DNA from: Thiocapsa bogorovii
Lineage (GTDB): Bacteria > Pseudomonadota > Gammaproteobacteria > Chromatiales > Chromatiaceae
Length of the DNA stretch: 64,000 nucleotides
Direction: 5' to 3'
Assembly (NCBI RefSeq): GCF_021228795.1
Contig: NZ_CP089309.1
Span: 620,001 to 684,000, forward strand
The stretch's first letter is position 1, and every line of letters begins with the position of its first letter. The notes under the pieces are model-generated. The model did not search any database, was not told where the DNA came from, and saw nothing but the letters and a program-made list of their open reading frames with translations. Shown here in pieces: positions 8,654-18,061 of the stretch. A program made the position numbers and the translations under genes.

Positions 8654-9607
8654 CTAGACGGGGGACGAGAGAGCACCCCGGTCGCGAAGCAAGGTCTCGG
8701 ACAGACGCGCCGAGTCGAGCATGCGAACAAAATCCTCCGGCGGGAATAGGACCCAGCCACGAAACTCCGGGCCCAATGGCCCGGTGCACTCGCACGGCGG
8801 GGCGTCGTCTGCGAGATCCACGAGCCATAATCCACGCTGGCCGATCAAACCGAACGGATTCTCCAAGCGGGTTTCGACCGCCCAAGCGTGAAAGCCGTTC
8901 GCGCAATCCGGTATTGCGGTGACGGCAACCTGCGCGATGAGTCCTAGCAGAAGGACCTCCTTGTATCTCAGCTCGATCGACCTGACGCCCTGATGGCCGA
9001 CCTCGCAACCGGCATCACGGGAACCGTCGCCCGCTCGCCGAGATCTGGCGCTCACCACGAGCCGCACCGACAGGGCATGAAGATCACGCCACGATCCGGC
9101 GGGGAGCGGGATCTGCAGGCGCGCGGCGTGCCGGATCTGATGCTGAAAGACATGGAACAAGTTACGGACCGCCCACGCGTTCAAATCGGCATCGGTAGCA
9201 CGGTGTCGGTCCGCAGCCCTCTCGATGGCCGCTGCGAGGTTGCGGAACATCAGTCGATAGAGACGCCCCTCGAACACCGATCCGGATCCACCGCCGCTCG
9301 CGCCGGTCGCATCGCCGGTCCGCGAACCCGTGTCGACATCGGCGTGTTCGCAGGCATCCAACAAGGGAGCCTTGCAGGCATGGAGAAACCGCAGTCGTTG
9401 GGCGGCGTCCAAGTCGCTTGCCAGCAACGCCTCCAACATCTCCGTGAGCTTGGCGGGAGAGATCCGATCCCCGACCGACGGCAGAGTCCCGAGCAGGCTG
9501 CTTGCAGATTTGAGATGAGCGGAGGACCCTGAATCGCCGATCGCAATCGACAAGGTCATCCCGGTCGGAAAGCCGGGTATGGGTTGTGCAAAAGTCTGCA
9601 AGGTCAT
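8654..9607 (-). CDS. Uncharacterised protein, possibly related to PilZ-type signalling proteins
   Basis: A 317-residue frame from the ATG at 9607 (MTLQTFAQPIPGFPTG). A TTG at 9661 preceded by a G-rich tract is an alternative start. No catalytic motif is visible. FLHACKAPLLDACEH and the helical block SIELRYKEVLLLGLIAQ resemble the N-terminal region of PilZ-domain proteins of sulfur-oxidising gammaproteobacteria (weak, from memory), but I see no RxxxR PilZ motif. The C-terminal part (NGFHAWAVETRLENPFGLIG, then RGLWLVDLADD) looks like an independent beta-rich domain. Function unknown. Confidence 0.6.
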   Translation of the reverse strand: MTLQTFAQPIPGFPTGMTLSIAIGDSGSSAHLKSASSLLGTLPSVGDRISPAKLTEMLEALLASDLDAAQRLRFLHACKAPLLDACEHADVDTGSRTGDATGASGGGSGSVFEGRLYRLMFRNLAAAIERAADRHRATDADLNAWAVRNLFHVFQHQIRHAARLQIPLPAGSWRDLHALSVRLVVSARSRRAGDGSRDAGCEVGHQGVRSIELRYKEVLLLGLIAQVAVTAIPDCANGFHAWAVETRLENPFGLIGQRGLWLVDLADDAPPCECTGPLGPEFRGWVLFPPEDFVRMLDSARLSETLLRDRGALSSPV

Positions 9608-9782
9608 CGTGCGAAATCCGCGGGTCGATGACGAACCGCCGCGGATCTCTCGATCGACCAATCCGCGGAAACCCCCTCCCCTGGAGCAAGTCCGTACGCT
9701 GAGCAGAATCCATTGACTGAATCCTAGCCCCGGTGGACCCCCTCGAACTGCCGACCGCTCCGCAGAATCGGAACACGATCGA

Positions 9783-10507
9783 TCAGATGTCGAAGCCTTT
9801 CAGAATCGCCTGTGTCTCATCGGCGGAAATCCGCGGACCGAGACTGGTCACCAGCTTGGCCGAAGCCGCCGATGCCAGACAGCCCGCCCGCGCAAATCCC
9901 CAGCCCTGGCTGAGCCCGTAGATGAAGGCACCGGCGAACATATCCCCCGCACCGACCGTATCGACGGCCTTGACCTTCACCGGCGCAATCTCGATCAGGC
10001 TCTCGCCGTCCCAGACCAAGGCGCCTTCGGGCCCGCGCGTGACGGCGAAGGTCCGGCTGATGGTCTTGAGATACTCCACCGCGACACCGAGGTCCTCGCT
10101 GCCGGCCATGCCCATCGCCTCGAACTCGTTGGCGAACAGCAGATCCACCCCGGACCCGATCATGTCGAGCAGGCCGGCCTTGAAGAACTTCACCATATTC
10201 GGATCGGACAGCGAGATCGCGGTCTTCACCCCCGCCGCGTCTGCGATCCCCTTCGCGAGAACGGACGCCTCGCGAGCGGCATCCGAGGTCACCAGATAGC
10301 CCTCCGTGTAGAACCACTCGGAGCCGCGCAGCGCATCCTCGACCAGCTCGTTGGCGGAGAGTGCACCGCTCACCCCCAGGAAGGTACACATGGTGCGATC
10401 GCTGTCCGGCGTCACCAGAACCACGCAGCGTCCGGTGTGGCCTTCATCCTTGCGGGTGTGGTTGTTGGTATCCACGCCGCCGCGGATCAGGTCGTTCATA
10501 TAGAAGT
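9783..10507 (-). pseudogene. Adenosine-kinase-like PfkB kinase, C-terminal part, cut off by transposon
   Basis: This holds residues about 91-330 of a PfkB-family sugar/nucleoside kinase, resuming at Tyr-Met-Asn-Asp-Leu-Ile and running to the normal C-terminus. The second PfkB signature, DTVGAGDMFAGAFIYG, with the catalytic Asp is intact. The missing first part lies at 13973-14245. Joining the halves across one ACTTC target copy gives GHF-YMND in frame and a protein of about 330 aa, the usual size for this adenosine/ribokinase-like group. The open frame that reads in from the transposon end is only six codons longer and lacks the substrate-binding N-terminus, so activity is unlikely. Confidence 0.92.
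10503..10507. repeat. Target-site duplication, left copy (GAAGT)
   Basis: Five bases directly repeated at 13973-13977 on the other side of the transposon. On the kinase coding strand they read ACTTC and encode the end of the GHF segment. Confidence 0.9.
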
Positions 10508-10588
10508 TGAGCACGGCCACCTTCCCTGATGGTTATTTCCCCTTAAATCGTCATCTTTCATGAGGGCGAGCGGTGGGCCTCCCTCGGG

Positions 10589-11220
10589 GTGCTTGAACAA
10601 CAGCACCCGTCGGGAGAGTCTCTTGTTTGCGAAGACAAAGAGACGCCATCAGTGTGCCACGCCGTCCTTGAAAGCCCCACGTTTTTCGCCTTGTTGCTGC
10701 ACATCGACGAGGATCTCGCCGAGGCCGCCCGAGAGGCCGGTTGTCCCGCCTGCGGCGGCACGCTGCATCAGGCCGACTACCCCCGTAAACCGCGCGGCTG
10801 TCCGGAGCCATGGCGCGAGGCGTTCGCCACGCGTCGCAGCTTTTGCTGTGCGCAGTGTCGGCGACGCCTGACGCCGCGCTCGGTGCGGTTCTTGGGCCGG
10901 CGGGTCTATCTCGGCCTCATCGTCGTGGTGGCCTGCGTGCGCCATAGCGGACATCACCCCAAAGCGGACGCCTTGGCCGCGACGTTGGCGGTCCCGATCC
11001 GCACCCTGCGGCGCTGGCAGACCTGGTGGCGGGAGCAGTTGGCGCAGACCCCGCTGTGGTGCAGCGCGCAGGGGGCTTTGTCCCGCCGGTGGATCTGCAG
11101 CAGGCGCCGGGGAGTCTGCTCGAGCGCTTCCTCGGCGATGCCGCGGACGCCCTGGTGGCGTTGCTGCGCTTTTTGAGTCCCTTGACGAGTCGTTCGTGCA
11201 GGCTGCACGAGGGCGGCTGA
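10589..11220 (+). pseudogene. Transposon zinc-ribbon protein with apparent frameshift in a G run
   Basis: The frame from the GTG at 10589 has a zinc ribbon (CPACGG ... CCAQCRRRL, about residues 50-90) and then a helix-turn-helix-like TLAVPIRTLRRWQTWWREQ. After that the plausible reading moves to another frame at the five-G run 11071-11075, continuing GFVPPVDLQQAPGS and FLGDAADALVALLRFLSPL to a stop at 11220. A slip of -1 would join them, so this is either a one-base loss or a programmed shift. It is the first gene of the transposon and probably helps bind DNA. Confidence 0.6.
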
Positions 11221-11316
11221 CGCCACGCAGAGGATGCAGCTCGAAGGCGCCGGGGCACCCGGCTAGGCTGGTCGCGAAGGTGTCGGAACCCCCGGCGCCG
11301 TGGCCGGGAGACCCCT

Positions 11317-12762
11317 ATGCCGACCCCCGTGGAGGTTCCGCAACGCGAGCGTTGGGCCCGCGTGCGCTTTGCGATCATCGGACCCTTGCTCGCCGCCCCG
11401 CCGTCGGACGGCGAGTTGCAGGCGGCACTCGCCGCCTTGGCCGCCAAGACCTGGCGCCATCCCGTCACCGGCCTGGATGTTCGGTTCGGTGTGTCGACCC
11501 TCGAGCGCTGGTACTACGCCGCGCGCGCCGCGCCCGATCCGGTGGCGGTGCTGCGCAATCGCGTGCGCGCCGATCGCGGGGCCTTCCCGAGCGTGCTGCC
11601 CGCCGCCCGCGAGGCCCTGCAGGCGCAGTACCGCGATCATCCCGGCTGGACCGCCCAGCTGCATCGCGACAACCTGGCCGCGACCCTCGCCGGCACCGCC
11701 ACCCCGGTGCCGTCCTATCCGAGCGTGCGGCGCTACTTGAAGGCCCACGGGATGGTGCGCCGCGCCACCCCCAAGCGCGACACCGCCGGCGCGCTGGCCG
11801 CGCGCGATCGCCTGGAGCAGCGCGAGGTGCGCAGCTTCGAGGTCGAGCACGTCTCGGCGCTCTGGCACCTGGATTTCCATCACGGCTCGCGCAAGGTGCT
11901 CACGGCGGCCGGAACCTGGCTCACGCCGTTGCTGTTCGGGGTCATCGACGATCGCTCGCGCTTGGTCTGTCACCTGCAGTGGTACACCAACGAGACCGCC
12001 GAGGTGCTGGTGCACGGGCTGTCGCAGGCGTTCATGAAGCGCGGCCTGCCGCGCGCCCTGATGACCGACAACGGCGCGGCGATGCTGGCCGAGGAGACGA
12101 CCGCCGGATTGGCCCGTCTGGGCGTCCTGCATCAGACCACCTTGCCCTATTCGCCCTATCAGAACGCCAAGCAGGAGGCCTTTTGGGGCCGCGTGGAAGG
12201 CCGCCTGATGGCGATGCTCGAAGGCGAGTCCGGGCTCACGCTGCAGGCCCTCAACCACGCCACCCAGGCCTGGGTCGAGCAGGAGTATCACCGCAGCACC
12301 CATTCGGAATTGGCCACTACGCCGCTGGCGCGCTATCTGGAGGGCCCGACCGTGGCGCGCCCCTGCCCGGACGCCGCCGCCTTGCGCGCGGCCTTCCGCA
12401 TCGAGGTCGCACGACGCCAACGCCGGGCCGACGGCACCGTCAGCCTGGCCGGCATCCGCCTGGAAATCCCCGCACGCTACCGCGCCCTGGAGACGGTGCA
12501 TCTGCGTTACGCGCGCTGGGATCTGGCCCATGTCGATCTGGTGGATCCGCACAGCGGTGCGATCTTGAGCCCCCTGCGTCCGCTGGATAAGGCCGCCAAT
12601 GCCGGGGAGGCCCGCCGTGCGCTGGTGCCCGGCGCACCGGTGCCGCAACCGAGCACACCGAGCGGGATGGCGCCGCTGCTGCGCCAGCTCCTCGAGACCC
12701 ATGCCGCGACCGGCTTGCCGCCGGCCTATCTGCCCCTGAACACCGCCGAGGACACCCGATGA
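11317..12762 (+). CDS. Transposase with DD35E integrase core
   Basis: A 481-residue transposase. The N-terminal 170 residues contain helix-turn-helix-like segments (FGVSTLERWYYAARA; SYPSVRRYLKAHGMV). The rve/integrase core follows with Asp186 (WHLDFHHG), Asp251 (LMTDNGAA) and Glu287 (NAKQEAFWG), a D-D-35-E spacing typical of retroviral-integrase-like transposases. The C-terminal beta-rich part resembles the Mu-type C domain. It overlaps the next gene by ATGA, which fits coupled synthesis with the ATPase. It cuts and joins transposon ends. Confidence 0.93.
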   Translation: MPTPVEVPQRERWARVRFAIIGPLLAAPPSDGELQAALAALAAKTWRHPVTGLDVRFGVSTLERWYYAARAAPDPVAVLRNRVRADRGAFPSVLPAAREALQAQYRDHPGWTAQLHRDNLAATLAGTATPVPSYPSVRRYLKAHGMVRRATPKRDTAGALAARDRLEQREVRSFEVEHVSALWHLDFHHGSRKVLTAAGTWLTPLLFGVIDDRSRLVCHLQWYTNETAEVLVHGLSQAFMKRGLPRALMTDNGAAMLAEETTAGLARLGVLHQTTLPYSPYQNAKQEAFWGRVEGRLMAMLEGESGLTLQALNHATQAWVEQEYHRSTHSELATTPLARYLEGPTVARPCPDAAALRAAFRIEVARRQRRADGTVSLAGIRLEIPARYRALETVHLRYARWDLAHVDLVDPHSGAILSPLRPLDKAANAGEARRALVPGAPVPQPSTPSGMAPLLRQLLETHAATGLPPAYLPLNTAEDTR

Positions 12763-13604
12763 ATGCGCGACTGCTCGCCCTCTACGGCCTGAAATGGCAT
12801 CCCTTCTCCTCGGAGCTGCCGATCGAGGCGCTCTACATCCCCCCGCGCGTGGAACACTTCCTGTGGCGCATCGAACAGGCGCAGATCCGCGAAGGCGGGT
12901 TTGCGATGATCCACGGCGAACCGGGCACCGGCAAAAGCGTCGTGCTGCGTCTGCTCGCCGAGCGTCTCGCCCGGCTCCCGGATCTGAGCGTCGGCGCCAT
13001 CGATCATCCGCAAAGCAGCCTCGGGGATTTCTACCGCGAGCTCGGCGAGCTGTTCGCCGTGCCGCTGCGTCCGCACAACCGCTGGGGCGGTTTCAAGGCG
13101 CTGCGTGCCACCTGGCTCGGCCATCTGCAGACCACCCGCCGGCGCGCCGTGCTGCTCGTGGACGAGGCCCAGGAGATGAGCCCCGCCGTGCTCAACGAGC
13201 TGCGCCTGCTCGCCAGCGCCCGCTTCGACTCCCAACCGCTGCTGTGCGTCGTCCTCGCCGGGGATACCCGCCTCACCGATCACCTGCGCCGCGAGGAGCT
13301 GCTGCCCCTGGGCTCGCGCATCCGCACCCGTCTGGCCACCGAGCATGCGCGCCGCGAGGAGCTGCTCGCCTGCCTGCAACACCTGTGCGCCAGCGCCGGC
13401 AACGCCGCCCTCATGAGCGAGCCCCTGCAACACACCCTCTGCGACCACGCCGCCGGCAACTACCGCATCCTCACCACCCTGGCCGCCGAGTTGCTCGCCG
13501 TCGCCGCCCAAACCGAGCGCCCCCACCTCGACGAGGCGCTCTTCCTCGAGGTCTTCACCCCGCCCACCACCGCCACCCCGCGGCGGGCCGCCCTGCCACG
13601 TTGA
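12759..13604 (+). CDS. ExeA-like AAA+ ATPase, transposition regulator
   Basis: A 281-residue ATPase. It begins MNARLLALYGLKWHPFS, the ExeA/TniB-like N-terminus, with Walker A GEPGTGKS at residues 53-60 and Walker B VLLVDEAQE with Asp135/Glu136. The sensor-1 region is VVLAGDTRL. In Tn7/Mu/Tn5053-class elements such proteins (TnsC, MuB, TniB) choose target DNA and activate the transposase. Its 4-bp overlap with the transposase gene supports a joint role. Nothing suggests inactivation. Confidence 0.92.
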   Translation: MNARLLALYGLKWHPFSSELPIEALYIPPRVEHFLWRIEQAQIREGGFAMIHGEPGTGKSVVLRLLAERLARLPDLSVGAIDHPQSSLGDFYRELGELFAVPLRPHNRWGGFKALRATWLGHLQTTRRRAVLLVDEAQEMSPAVLNELRLLASARFDSQPLLCVVLAGDTRLTDHLRREELLPLGSRIRTRLATEHARREELLACLQHLCASAGNAALMSEPLQHTLCDHAAGNYRILTTLAAELLAVAAQTERPHLDEALFLEVFTPPTTATPRRAALPR

Positions 13605-13622
13605 CCGACTCGGAGCACCACC

Positions 13623-13841
13623 ATGCCGCAGCCCGACACCACCCTGCAGCCATTCTTCTGGCCACCCCTGTCCGATGACGCGGTCCTCGCCATCCGGGAG
13701 GTCCTCTTCCGACTGACCGATCAGTTCGAGACCCGCTACGCCTCCCAAATCCGCGATGCCGAACGCGACGACAACCGGCCTCGCGACCACCAACCGGACC
13801 TGTTCGACGGACCGGATTTCGACGATCCCCTGTTGTTCTGA
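13623..13841 (+). CDS. Small acidic transposon protein
   Basis: A 72-residue protein starting 18 bp after the ATPase gene. A helical middle (SDDAVLAIREVLFRLTDQFE) is followed by a strongly acidic tail (DLFDGPDFDDPLLF). I do not recognise a family. Its position inside the element, after the ATPase and before the right end, suggests a transposon-encoded accessory, perhaps an interaction partner of the basic transposase. Confidence 0.65.
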   Translation: MPQPDTTLQPFFWPPLSDDAVLAIREVLFRLTDQFETRYASQIRDAERDDNRPRDHQPDLFDGPDFDDPLLF

Positions 13842-13972
13842 GTCCCGTCACCGCGCTTGATCCACCTCGCGCCGCCGGCCCATACCCCGGCCGCGCGAGA
13901 CCGCGGGAGCGCTTCGCCGACCCCCATCACGCAACTTGATCACGCCACCATCAAAATCGCTGACCGCACTCA

Positions 13973-13977
13973 GAAGT
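13973..13977. repeat. Target-site duplication, right copy (GAAGT)
   Basis: Partner of the GAAGT at 10503-10507. Removing one copy together with the transposon restores the kinase reading frame exactly. Confidence 0.9.
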
Positions 13978-14245
13978 GACCCAACTCGTCGTCGGCCACC
14001 TTGCAGGAGTAGAAGGCCTTGCCGCCGAACTGGCTGAGCGCGATGACCGAGTTCGCGGCCGATCCGCCCGACCCGCGCTGGGGTTGGTGATGTTTGAGGT
14101 GCGACATGATCGCCGCTTGCTGCGCCTCGTCGACCAGGGTCATAACACCCTTGTCGATCCCCAGGATGCCGAGATCCGCCGCATCCACCTCGTATTCCAT
14201 ATCCACCAGCGCATTGCCGATGCCGTAGACCTGATACTTCGCCAT
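13973..14245 (-). pseudogene. Adenosine-kinase-like PfkB kinase, N-terminal part
   Basis: The first 91 residues of the interrupted kinase, from the ATG at 14245 with an upstream GGAGAAGAGG ribosome site. It begins MAKYQVYGIGNALVDMEYEV and contains the glycine-rich PfkB signature GSGGSAANSVIALSQFGG, then VADDELGHF. A stop codon arises immediately inside the transposon. The promoter side of the gene is intact, so a short N-terminal fragment could still be made. It lies about 150 bp downstream of comEC on the same strand. Confidence 0.92.
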
Positions 14246-14391
14246 GAATCCTCTTCTCCTTGCTCAAAAGGCACCAGTGTATACCGAGCGCACGCCGGTT
14301 TTCCGTAAGGCAGGGTGCAGGTGACCGCCTCGGTCGATTCGAAGTGGCCGGGGTCGGAGGTGTCTTCGGAGCCCGGCGGAGCCGGCAGGGT

Positions 14392-16800
14392 TCAACGGCC
14401 CAGCCATCCGTCTGCGCGATGGGTCCAGAACCGGCCGGCGCGCTCCCGCCATGTCCAGGGGCCCTCGATGGTACCGTCAGAGCCGAGTCGCAGCTCGATC
14501 GCGCCGACAAGACCCGTGTCGAGCGTGCGGATACCGCGCGCCGAGACCCGCTCGCGGACCTCCGCAACGGGGAAACCGAAATGGTTGGCATAGCCCGAGG
14601 CGAAGAGGACCAATCCCGGCGCGACGGCGTCCAGAAAATCGGAATGCGTCGAGGTGGCGCTGCCGTGATGACCGGCAACCAGAACATCGCTCCCGATCGC
14701 CTCGCCCGACGCGCGTGCCAGGCGGCGCTCGACCCGCGCCTGGATATCGCCGGTCAGGAGAATCGAGCGCCCCCCGGTTTCGACACGCAGCACGCAAGAG
14801 GCGTCGTTGCCTCGGAACCCCGCGCCGTCCGGATGGAGGAACCGAAACCTCACGCCGGACCATTCCCAGCCCTCGCCTGCCCTGCACGGCACGACGTTTT
14901 GCACGCCCAGACGCATGGGCTCTCCGCTGTCGATGCGATCGATCGGGATACCTTCCGCGAGACCGGCCAGACCGCCGGCGTGATCCCGGTCGGCGTGGCT
15001 GACGACCAGTCGCTCGATCCGCCGCACCCCTTGAGCCGCCAGAAACGGCAAGACAACCGCACTGCCCGTATCGAACCCGCTCGGGAATCCAGGCCCGGTG
15101 TCGTAGACGAGCGTGCCCTCTCGGGTGCGCACCACGGCGGACAGGCCAAGCCCGACATCCAGCAGGGTGAACCAGGCATCCCCATCGTCCGGCTGCGGTG
15201 TCCGAAGAACAAACATCGGAACGACGAGCAGCAGGCCTGGCCAGCGCCCCGGCAACCCTCGCGGCGCGAGCATCAGTAGCACCCCGGCGCCCGCGGCCAG
15301 CCAGACCCAGAGCGGACGCTCGGGCAGCGCCATCGCGGCCCAGGGCCAGGCGGCAACCCGGGCGAGCCCGTCCAGACACCACCCGAGCAGATGCGCCGTC
15401 CACTGCAACGGCCACGCGGGGACCGAGCCGAGCCCGGGGATCAGGCTCAGCAGGCTCGTCGCCAAGACCAACGGCAGCAGGATCAGACTGAAAGCCGGCA
15501 CGGCCACAAGATTCACCGGCGGTGCGACAAGCGAGGCACGTCCGAAGAGCATGAACAGCAGCGGCAGCAGGCCGATCCCGACCGCCCATTGAGCGCGACC
15601 CCACCGCGTCCAGAGATCGCGGCTCGGCAGCCGTTGTCCGAGGCTGAACAAGAGCGCCGCAACGGCGCCGAACGACAGCCAGAACCCGGGCGACAGGACC
15701 GCCCTTGGATCGACCAGCAGCACCCCGACCAGGGCGAGCACGAGGGCGTGGTAAGGCCGAAGCGTACGCCGCCAAACGAGCGCCGCGAAAACCACGGCGA
15801 TCATGACGAGCGCGCGCTGGGTCGAGATCGCGAAGCCCGCCAGCCCGGCATAGCCGAGCGCGGCGATCATCCCGCCGATCGCCGCCGCGCGCGGTGCGGC
15901 AAGCGCGACGGTAAGGCGCGCACTGCGCGACCAAAGCCAACGCACGAGAAGAAAGATCGCGCCGGCAATCAGGCCGACGTGCAGCCCCGAGATGGCGACC
16001 AGGTGGTTGGTTCCGGTGCGCGTGAGCACGTCCCAGTCGTTCTGACCGAATCCAGAGCGATCGCCGATCACCAGGGCCTGCACGAGCGGCAGAGCCGGCG
16101 CGCCGTCCAAGACTCGGGCGAGATGCTCGGATAGGACCTGCCGCCGACGGTCGAGCCAGTAGCGGCCGGCCCCCGCATCGAGCCGCTGCGGCGGCTCGCC
16201 CCGACGCAGGTTGCCCGTCGCCTGTACACCCTGCTCGAACAACCAGCGCTCGAAGTCGAAGGTACCGGGATTGGCGAGACCATGCCTGGGCTTGAGCCGC
16301 ACCGGCAGGCGCCAGCGCTCCCCGGCGCGCAAGGGCGGCGCGTCCTCGTACCAGGAGAGTCGGACCAGGCCGGTGAAGGGGATCAGCTCGCCCTCATTCC
16401 GGGCCTGCTCCACCTCGAACAGAAATCGCCGTGCAAGACCGGACTCGTTCGGGATCGAGGCGATGCGCCCCTCCACGACCAGCGGGGCACGGGCCAGATC
16501 ATCCGGGAAGGGCGGGCACAGCAGAAGGCAGGCGTGCCAGTGCGCCCAGAATGCGCCGAGCAGCAGCCAGAAGGGCAGTCGGAGCAGGCGCCAGCGCCAC
16601 GCGGCGACGCCCAAACCGGCAGTAACGAAGCCGGCGAGGACAAGCGGCGGCAGCCTGGGCAGCAGGTAAATGACGGAGACACCGGACGCGAACGCGAGAC
16701 CGGCGCCGGTCGTACTTCCGATCACCGTCGCGGTGCCATGAGCGGTTTGTGATCGCCGCTCGACGGACCGCAACAGTCGCGACAATACTGACCAAGGCAT
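14392..16800 (-). CDS. comEC: ComEC/Rec2 DNA-uptake channel protein
   Basis: An 802-residue inner-membrane protein. There are hydrophobic segments at the N-terminus, a DUF4131-like periplasmic region (about 95-200), and the competence transmembrane domain (about 215-510) with LVAISGLHVGLI, typical of ComEC. The C-terminal metallo-beta-lactamase-like domain (about 545-790) carries SHADRDHAGGL and the later AGHHGSATST. ComEC passes single-stranded DNA into the cytoplasm during natural transformation. The length (usually 750-850 aa) and motifs indicate an intact gene. Confidence 0.94.
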   Translation of the reverse strand: MPWSVLSRLLRSVERRSQTAHGTATVIGSTTGAGLAFASGVSVIYLLPRLPPLVLAGFVTAGLGVAAWRWRLLRLPFWLLLGAFWAHWHACLLLCPPFPDDLARAPLVVEGRIASIPNESGLARRFLFEVEQARNEGELIPFTGLVRLSWYEDAPPLRAGERWRLPVRLKPRHGLANPGTFDFERWLFEQGVQATGNLRRGEPPQRLDAGAGRYWLDRRRQVLSEHLARVLDGAPALPLVQALVIGDRSGFGQNDWDVLTRTGTNHLVAISGLHVGLIAGAIFLLVRWLWSRSARLTVALAAPRAAAIGGMIAALGYAGLAGFAISTQRALVMIAVVFAALVWRRTLRPYHALVLALVGVLLVDPRAVLSPGFWLSFGAVAALLFSLGQRLPSRDLWTRWGRAQWAVGIGLLPLLFMLFGRASLVAPPVNLVAVPAFSLILLPLVLATSLLSLIPGLGSVPAWPLQWTAHLLGWCLDGLARVAAWPWAAMALPERPLWVWLAAGAGVLLMLAPRGLPGRWPGLLLVVPMFVLRTPQPDDGDAWFTLLDVGLGLSAVVRTREGTLVYDTGPGFPSGFDTGSAVVLPFLAAQGVRRIERLVVSHADRDHAGGLAGLAEGIPIDRIDSGEPMRLGVQNVVPCRAGEGWEWSGVRFRFLHPDGAGFRGNDASCVLRVETGGRSILLTGDIQARVERRLARASGEAIGSDVLVAGHHGSATSTHSDFLDAVAPGLVLFASGYANHFGFPVAEVRERVSARGIRTLDTGLVGAIELRLGSDGTIEGPWTWRERAGRFWTHRADGWLGR

Positions 16801-16865
16801 CTGTCCATGACTGCTATATACTCCCTGCTCTTTCCCTCTGACGTAAGACCCCCCGGACTTGCGGC

Positions 16866-17417
16866 GTGAAACGATGGCTAAAGCGAAATCTACCCGCCGC
16901 CGGAGCCATCCGAGCCAGCGGCCGTTTCGGGGTTTTCGGCAAGCTCCTGCATGACCCGAACCTCTGGCATCTCAACCGGCATTCGGTCTCGGGCGCGACT
17001 GCGCTCGGAATATTCGTCAGTTTTCTGCCACCCTTCGGCCAGTCCCTGATCGCCGCCGGGGCCGCTATCCTCCTTCGGGTCAATCTACCGATTTCGGTCG
17101 CGCTGGTCTGGGTCACCAACCCGGTGACCATCCCGCCGCTGTTCTATTTCACCTATCGACTCGGCTGCTGGATGCTGGGGATCGAGCCCGGCGAAATCGA
17201 GCTCGAGTACTGGCTGAACTGGCATCACTGGCTCGCAGTGATCTGGCCGTTGGCGCTGGGCAACCTGGTGTGCGGAATCATTTGCTCGGGACTGGGGTAT
17301 CTCACGATTCAGCAGCTCTGGCGCCAACGGCTGATGCGCCGCATCCGGCAGCGGCGTGAACGCTACCGGGCCTCGGCGTCGCGCGACAACCGCCCGTCGT
17401 CCAATCGCCAGACCTGA
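16866..17417 (+). CDS. DUF2062 membrane protein
   Basis: A 183-residue protein with a GTG start (GTG AAA CGA TGG CTA). After a basic N-terminus comes [20 protein letters not shown], then [14 protein letters not shown] and [14 protein letters not shown], the conserved loops of DUF2062. Three membrane segments are predicted. The family is common beside envelope and transport genes, but its function is unknown. It is divergent from comEC and convergent with lolD, whose 3' end overlaps it by 55 bp. Confidence 0.88.
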   Translation: MKRWLKRNLPAAGAIRASGRFGVFGKLLHDPNLWHLNRHSVSGATALGIFVSFLPPFGQSLIAAGAAILLRVNLPISVALVWVTNPVTIPPLFYFTYRLGCWMLGIEPGEIELEYWLNWHHWLAVIWPLALGNLVCGIICSGLGYLTIQQLWRQRLMRRIRQRRERYRASASRDNRPSSNRQT

Positions 17418-18061
17418 TCCATGCGCCCGGCCAATTCCTGATCGTGGGTGACGATGACCAGACTCGTCCCGATCGCAGCATTGAGCTCCAGCATCAGATC
17501 GAAGACCCGAGCGGCGGTGACCCGATCGAGGTTCCCGGTGGGCTCGTCCGCCAGGAGACAGGCCGGATGGGTGACCAGGGCGCGCGCGACGGCCGCGCGT
17601 TGACGCTCGCCGCCCGACATCTCGCCGGGCTTGTGCCGTGCACGACTCCCCAGACCCACGCGATCGAGCAACGCGGCCGCACGATCGCGTGCCTCCGCCG
17701 GCCGGCTGCCGCCGATGAGCAGTGGCATGGCGACGTTCTCGAGCGCGGTGAACTCGGCGAGCAGATGATGGAACTGATAGACGAAACCGAGATGGCGGTT
17801 GCGCAGCAGGCCGCGCTTGGCCTCGGAGAGCCGGTTGGCCTCTTGGCCGAGCCAGCGCAGGCTCCCGCTGCTCGGGCGCTCCAGTCCGCCGACGCAATGC
17901 AGCAGGGTGCTCTTACCCGAGCCCGAGGCCCCGACAATCGCGATCCGCTCGCCGGCACCGACGCGAAAATCCACATCGCGCAGCACCTCGACCTCCAGCG
18001 GCCCCTGTCGGAAGGTCTTCGACAGGCCCTGGACCTCCAACACCGGCATGAGATCACTCAT
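17363..18061 (-). CDS. lolD: LolD, lipoprotein-release ABC transporter ATPase
   Basis: A 232-residue ATPase starting at the ATG at 18061 ([10 protein letters not shown]). It has Walker [10 protein letters not shown], the ABC signature [15 protein letters not shown], and Walker [13 protein letters not shown]. With LolC/E it powers release of outer-membrane lipoproteins to LolA. Its start overlaps the end of lolC by 8 bp, so the two are probably translated together. Length and motifs are typical. Confidence 0.94.
   Translation of the reverse strand: MSDLMPVLEVQGLSKTFRQGPLEVEVLRDVDFRVGAGERIAIVGASGSGKSTLLHCVGGLERPSSGSLRWLGQEANRLSEAKRGLLRNRHLGFVYQFHHLLAEFTALENVAMPLLIGGSRPAEARDRAAALLDRVGLGSRARHKPGEMSGGERQRAAVARALVTHPACLLADEPTGNLDRVTAARVFDLMLELNAAIGTSLVIVTHDQELAGRMDQVWRLDDGRLSRDAEAR

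Larger units (their letters stand above)
10508..13972 (+). mobile_element. 3,465-bp transposon of DDE transposase + ExeA-like ATPase type, inserted in a kinase gene
   Basis: The left end TGAGCACGGCCACC and the right end (read inward) TGAGTGCGGTCAGC are imperfect inverted repeats that continue to a shared TGATGG about 20 bp in. They are flanked by GAAGT (10503-10507 and 13973-13977), a 5-bp target duplication. Four genes lie inside on the plus strand: a zinc-ribbon protein (frameshifted), a DD35E integrase-fold transposase, an AAA+ ATPase overlapping it by 4 bp, and a 72-aa acidic protein. TG...CA ends, 5-bp duplications and a transposase-ATPase pair are traits of the Tn552/Tn5053/Tn7/Mu superfamily. 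I cannot name the exact family. Confidence 0.9.
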
